Shown here one piece after another: positions 50,239 through 58,322 of a stretch of 64,000 bases of DNA. The stretch covers positions 1 through 64,000 of the forward strand of contig NZ_VORT01000008.1 of the NCBI RefSeq assembly GCF_007997155.1, given 5' to 3'. Source of the DNA: Aequorivita antarctica (lineage in GTDB: Bacteria; Bacteroidota; Bacteroidia; Flavobacteriales; Flavobacteriaceae). The translations under genes were made by a program, and so were the position numbers. Positions within the stretch are counted from its first letter, which is position 1, and every line of letters starts with the position of its first letter. The notes beneath the pieces were generated by a model. The model did no database searches. It was not told the DNA's origin and saw only the letters and a list, made by a program, of their open reading frames with translations.

Positions 50239-51627
50239 TTGTCCTCTAAAAAACACAATGGTGCTCAGGGTTTTGATGATAATGGTTATATCTAGAAAAA
50301 GGCTACGGTGCTTTATGTAATAGAGGTCGTATTGGAGCTTTTCAAGGGAATCTTCCTCGCTGGAGCCGTACTTGGCATTTACCTGAGCCCAGCCTGTAAC
50401 GCCTGGCTTTACGAGATGGCGCACTTCATAAAAGGGTATTTTTTCTTTTAAATCTTCAACAAATTCAGGGCGTTCGGGGCGTGGGCCAATGACGCTCATT
50501 TCGCCTTTTAAAACATTTATGAATTGTGGTATTTCATCAAAGCGGGATTTTCTTAAAAAGCGTCCAAATTTGGTAACACGGATATCCTTATCCTTTGCAA
50601 ACTGAGCCCCATTCTTTTCGGCATTTATCACCATGCTTCGCAGTTTGTATATCTTAAAATATTCTCCGTTTTTCCCTACCCGTGTTTGGCTGTAAAACAA
50701 GGGACCGCGGTTTGCGAATAAATTTCCTATAAATAAAATTGGTATCAGTATCAATCCAAACGCAAGCCCTAACACTGAAAAAAACAAATCTAAAATTCTA
50801 TTAAAAAAGAGATATAGTTTGTTTTGATTACTTCTGCTAAAAGGGAAATAGCGGTAAAAATCCTTTTCCACATGCTGCACCGGAATACGATGTGTCAATT
50901 CTTCATATACTTGGGTGTATTCACGTATAGGAATTCCGTTTTCAAGCAATTTTATCAATTTGTTATTGAGCTCAATAGTCATTCCTTCAGAAAGCGGCGT
51001 ACCAACCACTATTTCAGAAATGGTCATTTCGTCAGTCAACAGCGCAATATCTTCTATAGCAATGGAATCTATTTCAAGATTATTTACGATTGTTGCGTCA
51101 TAAGGAGCCGTATTAAAATACCCTATAACCCTGTAATTCGGATCAGATTTTTGGAGAGAGGCCACAATTGTATCCACATCTTGAGCATGCGCAATCAAGA
51201 TTACCCTTTTATAAAACCGCGGTGCCGAAACAAGAACAATATAGGCATAGCGCCAAGCTAGCATTGCCACGTTGATAGCCAAAAAGAAATAGACTATCTG
51301 CAACCTATTTGAAGGTAGCATAGGGGTGTAAAAGGGAGTAAGAAGATAAAAAAGAACAGTTACTGAAGATGTAATGATCACGTTTTTTACCACCACATCA
51401 AACTTGCTTGCTTTTTGAAGGTTATAAAGTTCAAAAATAGTTGCAAACACCGTGAGATAAGCAGCCAAGACAATAGACCACACCCAATGTTCGGAATTTA
51501 TTTTGAAATAATCGAAATTAAAAACAGACCCTACCAAATATAACAACGCAAGCACGCAGACAATATCCAGGATACGGAGCAGGATTTTCCGTTCAGAAAT
51601 ATCAAAATGGATGTTGTTTTTGGCCAT
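50236..51627 (-). CDS. Initiating sugar transferase (exopolysaccharide polyprenyl glycosylphosphotransferase)
   Basis: 463 aa from the ATG at 51625-51627 (MAKNNIHFDISERKI); a longer frame reaching 51699 reads repeat DNA and is rejected. The N-terminal part has four to five membrane helices and a CoA-binding-like domain (KRVILIAHAQDVDTIVASLQKS). The C-terminal bacterial sugar transferase domain has FANRGPLFYSQTRVGKNGEYFKIYKLRSMV, SRFDEIPQFINVLKGEMSVIGPRPERPEFV and KPGVTGWAQVNAKYG. It transfers a sugar-1-P to undecaprenyl phosphate, starting the repeat unit. The donor sugar is unknown. Confidence 0.93.
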   Translation of the reverse strand: MAKNNIHFDISERKILLRILDIVCVLALLYLVGSVFNFDYFKINSEHWVWSIVLAAYLTVFATIFELYNLQKASKFDVVVKNVIITSSVTVLFYLLTPFYTPMLPSNRLQIVYFFLAINVAMLAWRYAYIVLVSAPRFYKRVILIAHAQDVDTIVASLQKSDPNYRVIGYFNTAPYDATIVNNLEIDSIAIEDIALLTDEMTISEIVVGTPLSEGMTIELNNKLIKLLENGIPIREYTQVYEELTHRIPVQHVEKDFYRYFPFSRSNQNKLYLFFNRILDLFFSVLGLAFGLILIPILFIGNLFANRGPLFYSQTRVGKNGEYFKIYKLRSMVINAEKNGAQFAKDKDIRVTKFGRFLRKSRFDEIPQFINVLKGEMSVIGPRPERPEFVEDLKEKIPFYEVRHLVKPGVTGWAQVNAKYGSSEEDSLEKLQYDLYYIKHRSLFLDITIIIKTLSTIVFFRGQ

Positions 51628-51646
51628 TCTTAATTTGTTTGGGGTT

Positions 51647-51664
51647 TCTGGTTTCTGGTTTTTT
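51647..51664. repeat. GTTTCTG heptamer pair
   Basis: GTTTCTGGTTTCTGGTTTT (about 51646-51664) has two and a half heptamers next to the CCACAAAGG element in the leader of the sugar transferase gene. Confidence 0.5.
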
Positions 51665-51749
51665 AGCCACAAAGGTCGCAATGTTTCCATAAAGTTCACA
51701 AGGTTTTACTTCGTGGCCATTGTGCTTTCTTAGTGTTCTTAGTGGTTAT
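51663..51749. repeat. Solo CCACAAAGG element in the polysaccharide locus
   Basis: TTAGCCACAAAGGTCGCAAT (51663) is mirrored by GTGCTTTCTTAGTGTTCTTAGTGGTTAT ending at 51749 region, an imperfect inverse. It lies between the sugar transferase start and the next gene's stop (51821). It carries no gene. Confidence 0.75.
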
Positions 51750-51820
51750 TCTTTAATATCTAATAAAATACCAAACTCATCGATTACGCAGCAATGGGGC
51801 GCCTCAAATTTACTGAAATT

Positions 51821-52843
51821 TCAATCGCCCAAAAGCTTAATCCAACTATGTTTTATTTTTTGCCAATCAAATCCTTCCATTTTAATCCGGGCGTTTTTAG
51901 TGATTTCTTGTGCTTTTATAGGATTTGCACACAAATCATCAATTGCTTTCACAAAAGCTTCTGGATTGTTTGGAGGAACCAATATACCATCAACTTCATT
52001 TTTAATTAAAAAAGGCAAGCCACCTACGTTTGTAGAAACAACAATTAAACCCAATGCCATAGCTTCCATGACGCTTACAGGCATATTGTCGAAATTAGTG
52101 GTGTTTATAAAAATATCGCAATCGCTGGAAAGCGCGATCCATTCTTTTTTTTGTAACATTCCAGGAAAGCTTATTGGCAGCTTTAGTTCGTCGGCAATTT
52201 TTTTACAGCGTTGCATGGAACCGTCTTTGTCTGGGCCAACCATACGAAGGATAGCATCCACTCCTTTTTTCTTCAGCATTTCTAATACTTCCAAAGCCAA
52301 CAAAGGGTTGTAAATTTCTGAAAAGGAACGTACCCACAACAATTTTGGGGTTATTGATTCCCTATGTTTAAAAAAATAATTTTCTATTTCAATGACATTG
52401 GGTATATAGGTTATATTTTGAAAACCTGCTTCCTGAAATTGTTGCATCATATATTTTGAAGGTGCCACGTTTGTAAGCGCTTTTCTAAAAAGTGTATTGC
52501 TTAAACCTTTACTGGTTTTTAGGCGATTTGGTAGGTTGCCACCGTGCAATATCGGGATATAGGGTAATTTGAAAAACCTGCATAATAACCCAGTTAAAAT
52601 TGCGTAATAAAAATTTTGAGTGCTATAAGTATCAATCAAAACAAGGTCAACACGATTTCTATTTTGAATGGTGGTAAACGCCATATCAAGCAACCGAAAG
52701 ATCTTATTTTGTTTTGAAGATGCTGTTATAACGGAATACCCTTCCTCTTCCAGTTTAACTGATAAGGAGTCTATGGCGGCTGGAGGTTTTCCGTGAACCG
52801 CTAGTTTATTTCCTATGTAGAGCAGTTTTTTTCTTGGGTGCAT
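51821..52843 (-). CDS. Glycosyltransferase family 4
   Basis: 340 aa GT-B. It begins MHPRKKLLYIGNKLAVHGKPPAAIDSLSVKLEEEGYSV with the acceptor-side G-rich loop. The C-terminal domain has KLLWVRSFSEIYNPLLALEVLEML, LRMVGPDKDGSMQRCKKIA, DCDIFINTTNFDNMPVSVMEAMALGLIVVSTNVGGLPFLI, the E-x7-E pattern of retaining GT4 enzymes. Its start overlaps the polymerase gene by 38 bases, so the two are coupled. The sugar is unknown. Confidence 0.88.
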   Translation of the reverse strand: MHPRKKLLYIGNKLAVHGKPPAAIDSLSVKLEEEGYSVITASSKQNKIFRLLDMAFTTIQNRNRVDLVLIDTYSTQNFYYAILTGLLCRFFKLPYIPILHGGNLPNRLKTSKGLSNTLFRKALTNVAPSKYMMQQFQEAGFQNITYIPNVIEIENYFFKHRESITPKLLWVRSFSEIYNPLLALEVLEMLKKKGVDAILRMVGPDKDGSMQRCKKIADELKLPISFPGMLQKKEWIALSSDCDIFINTTNFDNMPVSVMEAMALGLIVVSTNVGGLPFLIKNEVDGILVPPNNPEAFVKAIDDLCANPIKAQEITKNARIKMEGFDWQKIKHSWIKLLGD

Positions 52844-54131
52844 AATCTATATTCAACAAACATAAGGCATATATAAAAGCTGGGGCGGCAATCCGCATGG
52901 AGGAATGGGCAATGGTGAGCCCCCAAAATAGCAAAAACGGATAGAAATAAATGTTTTTCCTGCCGTTCATTTTTGTAATTAATGGTGAGAAAACTAGTAC
53001 TAATAAAGCAAAAATTCCAAAGAGTCCGTGCTCTGAAAGCATACGGGAGATTTCGTTATGGGTAGGAAGGTCAATACCCAACTCTGCCTCAAAATAAGTT
53101 TTTACTTGACCTACCCCCACTCCTAAAATTGGACTTCCTTTAAAGGCCTCAAGTTCTGTGGACAATAAATCTACCCTTCCCGTGGTAACATCATCTTTCT
53201 CTCTCCCCAAAGCATCCTCATTGGCATAACGATTCCCAATTAGCCCACCTGTTTGAAAAATAGTAAAAGACCATATGGCCATTGTTATAGCAATCAGGCC
53301 TATCATCTTCAAACTAATTTTAGCCTTATTCTTTAAGCTAGTTGAAAAGTAAAATATTACTATAAAAACAACAGACATTATACCCGCAACCAAAACCCCG
53401 CCTCGCGAAAAAGTCAACAAGGCGCGATAACCCATCAATACCATGAAAAACATCATGGTCCATTGCACCAAGAAATTTTTGTATGGGATAATTAATCGTG
53501 TCAACAAAATAAACACTCCCAGGCCTAAAACCGTTGCCACCTGGTTAGGGCCATACCCACCAGAAACTGCCGAATTGGAAGCAGTACTTGTTATAATTTC
53601 TCGAATATCTGGAGAATAAAGAACAATATAAATTGTCGTGCTTATTAGCGGGTAAATAATATAATCCAATACTTTTAAAAACTGATTCATGGTAATAGTC
53701 CGACCAAAAACGAATACTGAAGCCATGCTTAGGCATAATGGGCCACTAAGATTAAAGAGCACTGCTGTTCGAAAATTACTATCGTAAGCTATAAGATCAA
53801 AAGAAACCAATACGCCTGGTAAGAGGAGTAAAAGATACAACACATATGGGAAGGAATTTTTTTTGAACCCTAAAAAAAAGATTCCCATTAATGAAAACCA
53901 CATTATTGCATATTTTCCCGTTTCATAAAAAATAAAGGCCTTGGTCATTCTGAAAAACACCTCTGCTCCTGTGAAATAAGCACAGGCCAATAAAACGTAT
54001 AACTCTTTCTCTTTCTTTATAATAATCTGCCAGCAGAAATAGGCAAATACTCCAATCATATAGAGAAACATAGAAGAACGACTAAATGAAGCCATTACCC
54101 CAATTCCCACATGGAAAAGAATGGCATGCAA
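52806..54131 (-). CDS. O-antigen polymerase/ligase-like protein (Wzy/WaaL family)
   Basis: 441 aa with about 11-12 hydrophobic segments and one larger periplasmic loop (about 285-345) containing RVDLLSTELEAFKGSPILGVGVGQVKTYFEAELGIDLPTHNEISRML. The GVGxG...H-NE pattern in the loop is typical of O-antigen ligase domain (Wzy_C) proteins. In a locus with an initiating transferase it is most likely the polymerase of lipid-linked repeats, or a ligase; the sequence does not settle it. No flippase (Wzx) or chain-length regulator is seen in this window. Confidence 0.85.
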   Translation of the reverse strand: MHAILFHVGIGVMASFSRSSMFLYMIGVFAYFCWQIIIKKEKELYVLLACAYFTGAEVFFRMTKAFIFYETGKYAIMWFSLMGIFFLGFKKNSFPYVLYLLLLLPGVLVSFDLIAYDSNFRTAVLFNLSGPLCLSMASVFVFGRTITMNQFLKVLDYIIYPLISTTIYIVLYSPDIREIITSTASNSAVSGGYGPNQVATVLGLGVFILLTRLIIPYKNFLVQWTMMFFMVLMGYRALLTFSRGGVLVAGIMSVVFIVIFYFSTSLKNKAKISLKMIGLIAITMAIWSFTIFQTGGLIGNRYANEDALGREKDDVTTGRVDLLSTELEAFKGSPILGVGVGQVKTYFEAELGIDLPTHNEISRMLSEHGLFGIFALLVLVFSPLITKMNGRKNIYFYPFLLFWGLTIAHSSMRIAAPAFIYALCLLNIDYAPKKKTALHRK

Positions 54132-54186
54132 TGGCTTTATATTTTGGAAAAACTGTGATTTGATGGTATTGTCTTTTTTAAAATAT

Positions 54187-55305
54187 TTACTTTAAAATCT
54201 CTGATTCAATTCTATGTCGGTAATTCTCAAAGGTAAAATCTTTAGCAACTTTATGTGACGCTATCGCCTTTATTTTTAAAATTTTTGAATCCAATACTAT
54301 CAACTTTTTTAAGACATTGTTCAGTTCTTTCGCTGTACAAGGATTTACTATAAAACCATTCTTTGTATTTATATATTGCGCTATGCTCGATACTGTTGAT
54401 ACAATTGGTAAACAACCAAAGTTCATAGCTTCGGCTATAACTTTTGGAAACCCTTCCGAAGCTGTGCTTGGCAACATTAAAAATTGAGAATTTTTATAAA
54501 TCTCAAAAACCTGTGGGCGTTCCAAAAAGCCATGAAATGTGGCAGGCAATCCAAAATCATCACATTGTTTTTGATAGTAGTTCAACTTCTCTCCATTGCC
54601 AATAAAATGAATGGTTTTTATTTTCTCTAAATTATCTAATGCATCCAAAGCATCAATGATTCGCTGTACGCCCTTGGCGTCTTCCAATCTGCCAACAAAA
54701 CAAAACGTAAAAGGTGGTGCAAATAATTTATTTTGCGTTATTTGCAGGCCTTCTTCCCGCTCTTTTTCAGTAAGGCACGGATTTTCAAAAGTTAAACAAT
54801 GGCTAGGTTGCTTAGGCCAGCGACCATTGATGGTTACTTTTCGTTTTTGATTTTTCAACATCCAGCGTTGCAGTGCATAACCCAAAGGAGGATTTTCTTG
54901 GTTCCAATTACCGGCGTATTTGTACCAGCCTTTTTTATTGCTGAACAGCGTTAGATAAGGAATCAAAAAAACGCCTATTCCCGTGGGTGTCCGCAATTGG
55001 AAGACATCAACTTGTTTTAATGTTTTTTTGGTCGTAGCTATTATTTTGGGAATATTCAGTAAAACTTTTAATTTTTCGCCTATACCCTTTCCACCAACTG
55101 GTTTTAAAGGAACAAACTTTATTTTGGAAGAAGTATATGGCAAGGAACTCGGCGGCGGCGGGCCGGGATGCAAAAAGGCGATGTGATATATTTCCTCAAA
55201 ATCCTGCGCCAAGTGGTTCAGTTCGCTAATAGTGGGCCCCCAACCTACGATGGTGCCATCGGGTTGCTTGTAGTGTTCGGTATGGGAGATTAATGCGAGT
55301 TTCAA
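54187..55305 (-). CDS. Glycosyltransferase family 4
   Basis: 372 aa from the TTG at 55303-55305 (MKLALISHTEHYKQPDGTIVGWGPTISELNHL). An in-frame GTG at 55329 falls inside the arm of the GxxExxY element and adds VKINSAY, so it is rejected as less likely. The C-terminal domain has FTFCFVGRLEDAKGVQRIIDAL, IHFIGNGEKLNYYQKQCDDF and FLMLPSTASEGFPKVIAEAMNFGCLPIVS, the usual EGFPKVIAE nucleotide-sugar site. It acts in the cytoplasm on lipid-linked repeat units. Confidence 0.86.
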   Translation of the reverse strand: MKLALISHTEHYKQPDGTIVGWGPTISELNHLAQDFEEIYHIAFLHPGPPPPSSLPYTSSKIKFVPLKPVGGKGIGEKLKVLLNIPKIIATTKKTLKQVDVFQLRTPTGIGVFLIPYLTLFSNKKGWYKYAGNWNQENPPLGYALQRWMLKNQKRKVTINGRWPKQPSHCLTFENPCLTEKEREEGLQITQNKLFAPPFTFCFVGRLEDAKGVQRIIDALDALDNLEKIKTIHFIGNGEKLNYYQKQCDDFGLPATFHGFLERPQVFEIYKNSQFLMLPSTASEGFPKVIAEAMNFGCLPIVSTVSSIAQYINTKNGFIVNPCTAKELNNVLKKLIVLDSKILKIKAIASHKVAKDFTFENYRHRIESEILK

Positions 55306-55321
55306 ATATGCTGAATTAATT

Positions 55322-55775
55322 TTAACCACAGAGGCACAGAGAGCACAGAGGTTTAGATATAGCCATTTATTATTCTTTTTATTCCGTCGACAACTTTTAC
55401 ACTATTGAAGTTTATTAAAAGTCCAAGCTTAATATCTTTAAGTTTTAAATAAGTTAATATTTGTGCTGTATGAATGGGAGCTAAAACCTCAATAGATTTT
55501 ATTTCAATTATTATACTCTCTTCTACTATCATATCAATTCTATAACCTGCATTCAGTTTTATCCCTTTATAAATTACTGGTAAAGGTACTTGCTGTTTAA
55601 ATTCTAATCCCAATGTTCTCAATTCATGAGCCAAACAGACTTCATAGGTACTTTCCAAAAGCCCAGGACCTAACTGCTTGTGGACCTCAATACACGCTCC
55701 TATAATCTTTGAAGATAATTCATTTTCTGTCATAAAAGTAATATTTATCTGTGTCCTCTGTGCCTCTGTGGTTAA
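55322..55775. mobile_element. CCACAGAGG inverted-repeat element carrying a GxxExxY gene
   Basis: TTAACCACAGAGGCACAGAG (55322-55341) is an exact 20-base inverse of the right arm CTCTGTGCCTCTGTGGTTAA (55756-55775). The unit is 454 bases and contains only the GxxExxY gene, in the same direction as both neighbours. The right edge contributes the stop of the adjacent GT4 (55772-55774). No transposase is present. Confidence 0.8.
55353..55733 (-). CDS. GxxExxY protein (PD-(D/E)XK nuclease-like), second copy
   Basis: 126 aa, same length and layout as the copy at 46118: MTENELSSKIIGACIEVHKQLGPGLLESTYEVCLAHELR with GLLESTY, NAGYRIDMIVEESIIIEIKSIEVL with the D...ExK site, and KLGLLINFNSVKVVDGIKRIINGYI. 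The two proteins are similar but not identical, so the copies are not recent duplicates. The coding region lies between exact 20-base inverted repeats. Family function is unknown to me. Confidence 0.9.
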   Translation of the reverse strand: MTENELSSKIIGACIEVHKQLGPGLLESTYEVCLAHELRTLGLEFKQQVPLPVIYKGIKLNAGYRIDMIVEESIIIEIKSIEVLAPIHTAQILTYLKLKDIKLGLLINFNSVKVVDGIKRIINGYI

Positions 55776-56890
55776 CTTTCATCCTCCTCCTCAATTACTT
55801 CCCTCCTCAAAACCTTCAAATAGGACTTTATCACTTTCTCCCAAGTGAAATCATGCGACCAAGTTTTTGCACCATTGAAATAAGTTTCATAATCGTTCAG
55901 AATTTTTTTCAAAGCTTCAGCTAACTGCTCTGGGTCTTTATTATTTATCAATTTACCCGAGGCTCCGTCTTTTATAGCATCCTCAATTCCACAGCCTATA
56001 GCGCCAATTGCTGGAACTCCCAGTGCATTTGCTTCCAAAATAGCAATTCCAAAGCCCTCGACATCACCGGTTTGGGTAGTTTCGCTCAGCATAACAAAGA
56101 TATCGGCTTCTAGTAGGAGTTCTATTTTCCTATTTTCGGAAACTTTTCCGAAAAAGACAATCGCTTCTTCTACGCCTAGATTTAATGCTAATTTTTCCAA
56201 CTTCTCCATTTCAGTAGGTATCCCAACAATATGATACTTCAAGTCTGGATACTTCTTCAAAAGTAGCGGTAAGGCATTAATTACATTTTGCTGTCCCTTC
56301 CTTTGGGTTACGTTGCCTACGGTTATTAAAACCGGCACGGGTTCGTTCTTATCTTGAGTATCTGCATTAACTTTTAGTTCAAAACCATTAGGAACCACTT
56401 CTACATTTTTTAGCTCCAGATGCTTTACCAAAGTCTTGGTATAATTACTTACAGCTATAATATTATGAAACCGTTTTAAGGAATAATCTGTCAATTTCCG
56501 TAAAATACTATTAGGAAGTTGTACCTCGCTACCGTGAATTATAGCAATAAGTTTTCTTCGGAAGAAAAAAGATAAAAGTGCTCCCAACCAAAGGGAAAAT
56601 TTGCCAGTACAAAGCACTATTTCGTTTTTAGAAACCAAGGAAAAAGCGGTGATAATACGTTTCAAATAACTGAAAAGAATAATACGCTTCCGCGGGATAC
56701 GAATCACTTCAAAAGTAAGGTCCCTATCAAATTTTCTTTCTTCTTCCCCCATTTCTGAACGGGTATCACAGACCAACTGCACTTTAAAACCATTGGCTTG
56801 CAAACCTTTCGCCAGATTATAGGCGTGATTGCCTATACCGCCTGGTTGGGGAGGGAATTCGGAGGTAAGTATGAGAATTTTGGTCATCAA
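55772..56890 (-). CDS. Glycosyltransferase family 4
   Basis: 372 aa, starting MMTKILILTSEFPPQPGGIGNHAYNLAKGLQANGFKVQLV (GGIGNHA is the GT4 N-terminal loop); MTKILIL from the second ATG is equally possible. The C-terminal domain has VLITVGNVTQRKGQQNVINALPLL, YHIVGIPTEMEKLEKLAL, DIFVMLSETTQTGDVEGFGIAILEANALGVPAIGAIGCG (EGFGIAILE motif). The stop TAA lies in the right arm of the GxxExxY element. Confidence 0.88.
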   Translation of the reverse strand: MMTKILILTSEFPPQPGGIGNHAYNLAKGLQANGFKVQLVCDTRSEMGEEERKFDRDLTFEVIRIPRKRIILFSYLKRIITAFSLVSKNEIVLCTGKFSLWLGALLSFFFRRKLIAIIHGSEVQLPNSILRKLTDYSLKRFHNIIAVSNYTKTLVKHLELKNVEVVPNGFELKVNADTQDKNEPVPVLITVGNVTQRKGQQNVINALPLLLKKYPDLKYHIVGIPTEMEKLEKLALNLGVEEAIVFFGKVSENRKIELLLEADIFVMLSETTQTGDVEGFGIAILEANALGVPAIGAIGCGIEDAIKDGASGKLINNKDPEQLAEALKKILNDYETYFNGAKTWSHDFTWEKVIKSYLKVLRREVIEEEDES

Positions 56891-56920
56891 ATTTAGGAAA
56901 TAGATAGCATCATTTTTTTT

Positions 56921-56991
56921 TCACCACAGAGACACAGAGGGCACAGAGTACATAATCTTTTCTTTGTGTTCTCTGTGCCTCCGTGGTTTAA
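56921..56991. repeat. Solo CCACAGAG element at the 3' end of a GT2 gene
   Basis: TCACCACAGAGACACAGAGG (56921) is mirrored by TGTGTTCTCTGTGCCTCCGTGGTTTA ending near 56990. The stop TAA of the GT2 gene to its right (56988-56990) is the edge of this arm. No gene inside. Confidence 0.8.
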
Positions 56992-58322
56992 TAATCCAGC
57001 TCCCCAATCATTGCCCCCTCCCTTAATTTCTGCGATGCCAATCGCCACGAAATAAACACCTGCAAAACTACGAACGGAAACAAAAATAACGAGATAAAAA
57101 GACCCAAGACCAACATTTTTTTGTTTTTCTTGTAACGGTAGGGGATTATGGATTGGGGAACGGTTTTTAAAATGGCGAGTAGGCTTCTTTTACGTCCATA
57201 ATATTTTCGGTAAAGGTAAAGTACGCTCGGTATGGGCCGAGGCGCAAACAGCTTTTTTGGACGGAAAGCATCCCAACTCCCCATTTCGCGAAGACCGCCT
57301 GAGCCTACTTTTAAGTGAATTCTTCCTGCAAAAGGGTTTGAAATATTTTTACACCCATTTAAATAAGCCCGCAAACCGTATTCCCCATCGCCCATGCGTT
57401 GTTTTTCAAACTGCCTGTCAAAGAGGCCAATCTCTCTAAAGATTTGTTTTTTCAGCAGTACGTTGCCAGTATCAATTTGGTCGGAAATTCTAAAAAAAGA
57501 ATAGTTCTTTGGCACCTCAGCTCCCGAAGCGGAAATAGAAACTCCTGAAGAAATATCGGCTTTAAAAAAGTCAAGACATTTTAGATGGTTTGTTATCCAG
57601 TCTGCTTCCACACGGCTGTCATCGTCAAAAAGCAGTATGTACTCTCCTTTTGAAATTTTAATCGCATGATTGCGCGCAAGCCATAATGCACGCTCCGTTT
57701 GCTGAACAAGTTGTATCTTCAAATTGAAGTTTTTATAAAAATCTTCTTGAAAGGGATTGGATTGATCTACGATAATAACTTCAAAATTTTTGTGACCCTG
57801 CTTTTCCAGGTCTTCCAATACATCCCTTAAATATTCATAGCGGTTGAGGGTTGGAATCACAATACTTACAAATGGTTTTTCCGAAACAAGTGCCGATTTA
57901 AAAGAAATCCAACCATAATAACGAAAAGGCTGTTTTAAATAGTCGCTTCTCTTCACATTGCTACTTTTTTTCCAAGCAGCTATTTCCTGAAAAGGATTTT
58001 TAAATGAAAATATCCGCAGCATTAAAACATACAAAACCCAAACGGGATGAAAGTATTTCCGAAGAAAACGGTATTCGTCTACTACGGGCAGTTTATGAAA
58101 GGAGGCATAAGTTGGGCCATCGCCTATATATCCTTTTTGGAGGGCTTGCCACGAAAGGTCGTATTCCTTTGCTTTTTCACTCTGAAACCTAGTTTCTGTT
58201 TCCAATTGTTCAAGAATTTCATCCGGAAGTTTTTCAACTTTTGGAAAAACAGAAGTGCCATTTTTCCTATATAATTGAAAATAATGGGTGGGATGTAAAT
58301 ATTTTAAGAACTGGAAGAGCAT
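56988..58322 (-). CDS. GT2 glycosyltransferase with C-terminal membrane segment
   Basis: 444 aa. A GT-A domain occupies about residues 145-340: FVSIVIPTLNRYEYLRDVLEDLEKQGHKNFEVIIVDQSNP, LLFDDDSRVEADWI (DDD metal site), and the acceptor-side FDRQFEKQRMGDGEYGLRAYLNGC. The N-terminal 140 residues (FHKLPVVDEYRFLRKYFHPVWVLYVL) are a separate helical region. A hydrophobic helix near the C-terminus (MLVLGLFISLFLFPFVVLQVF) anchors it. The start overlaps the FkbM stop (TAATG). Confidence 0.85.
   Translation of the reverse strand: MLFQFLKYLHPTHYFQLYRKNGTSVFPKVEKLPDEILEQLETETRFQSEKAKEYDLSWQALQKGYIGDGPTYASFHKLPVVDEYRFLRKYFHPVWVLYVLMLRIFSFKNPFQEIAAWKKSSNVKRSDYLKQPFRYYGWISFKSALVSEKPFVSIVIPTLNRYEYLRDVLEDLEKQGHKNFEVIIVDQSNPFQEDFYKNFNLKIQLVQQTERALWLARNHAIKISKGEYILLFDDDSRVEADWITNHLKCLDFFKADISSGVSISASGAEVPKNYSFFRISDQIDTGNVLLKKQIFREIGLFDRQFEKQRMGDGEYGLRAYLNGCKNISNPFAGRIHLKVGSGGLREMGSWDAFRPKKLFAPRPIPSVLYLYRKYYGRKRSLLAILKTVPQSIIPYRYKKNKKMLVLGLFISLFLFPFVVLQVFISWRLASQKLREGAMIGELDY

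Noticed and set aside
50236-51699. Longer start for the sugar transferase reaching 51699
   Set aside because: The added 24 residues are encoded by the CCACAAAGG element and heptamer DNA; the ATG at 51627 begins the conserved protein.
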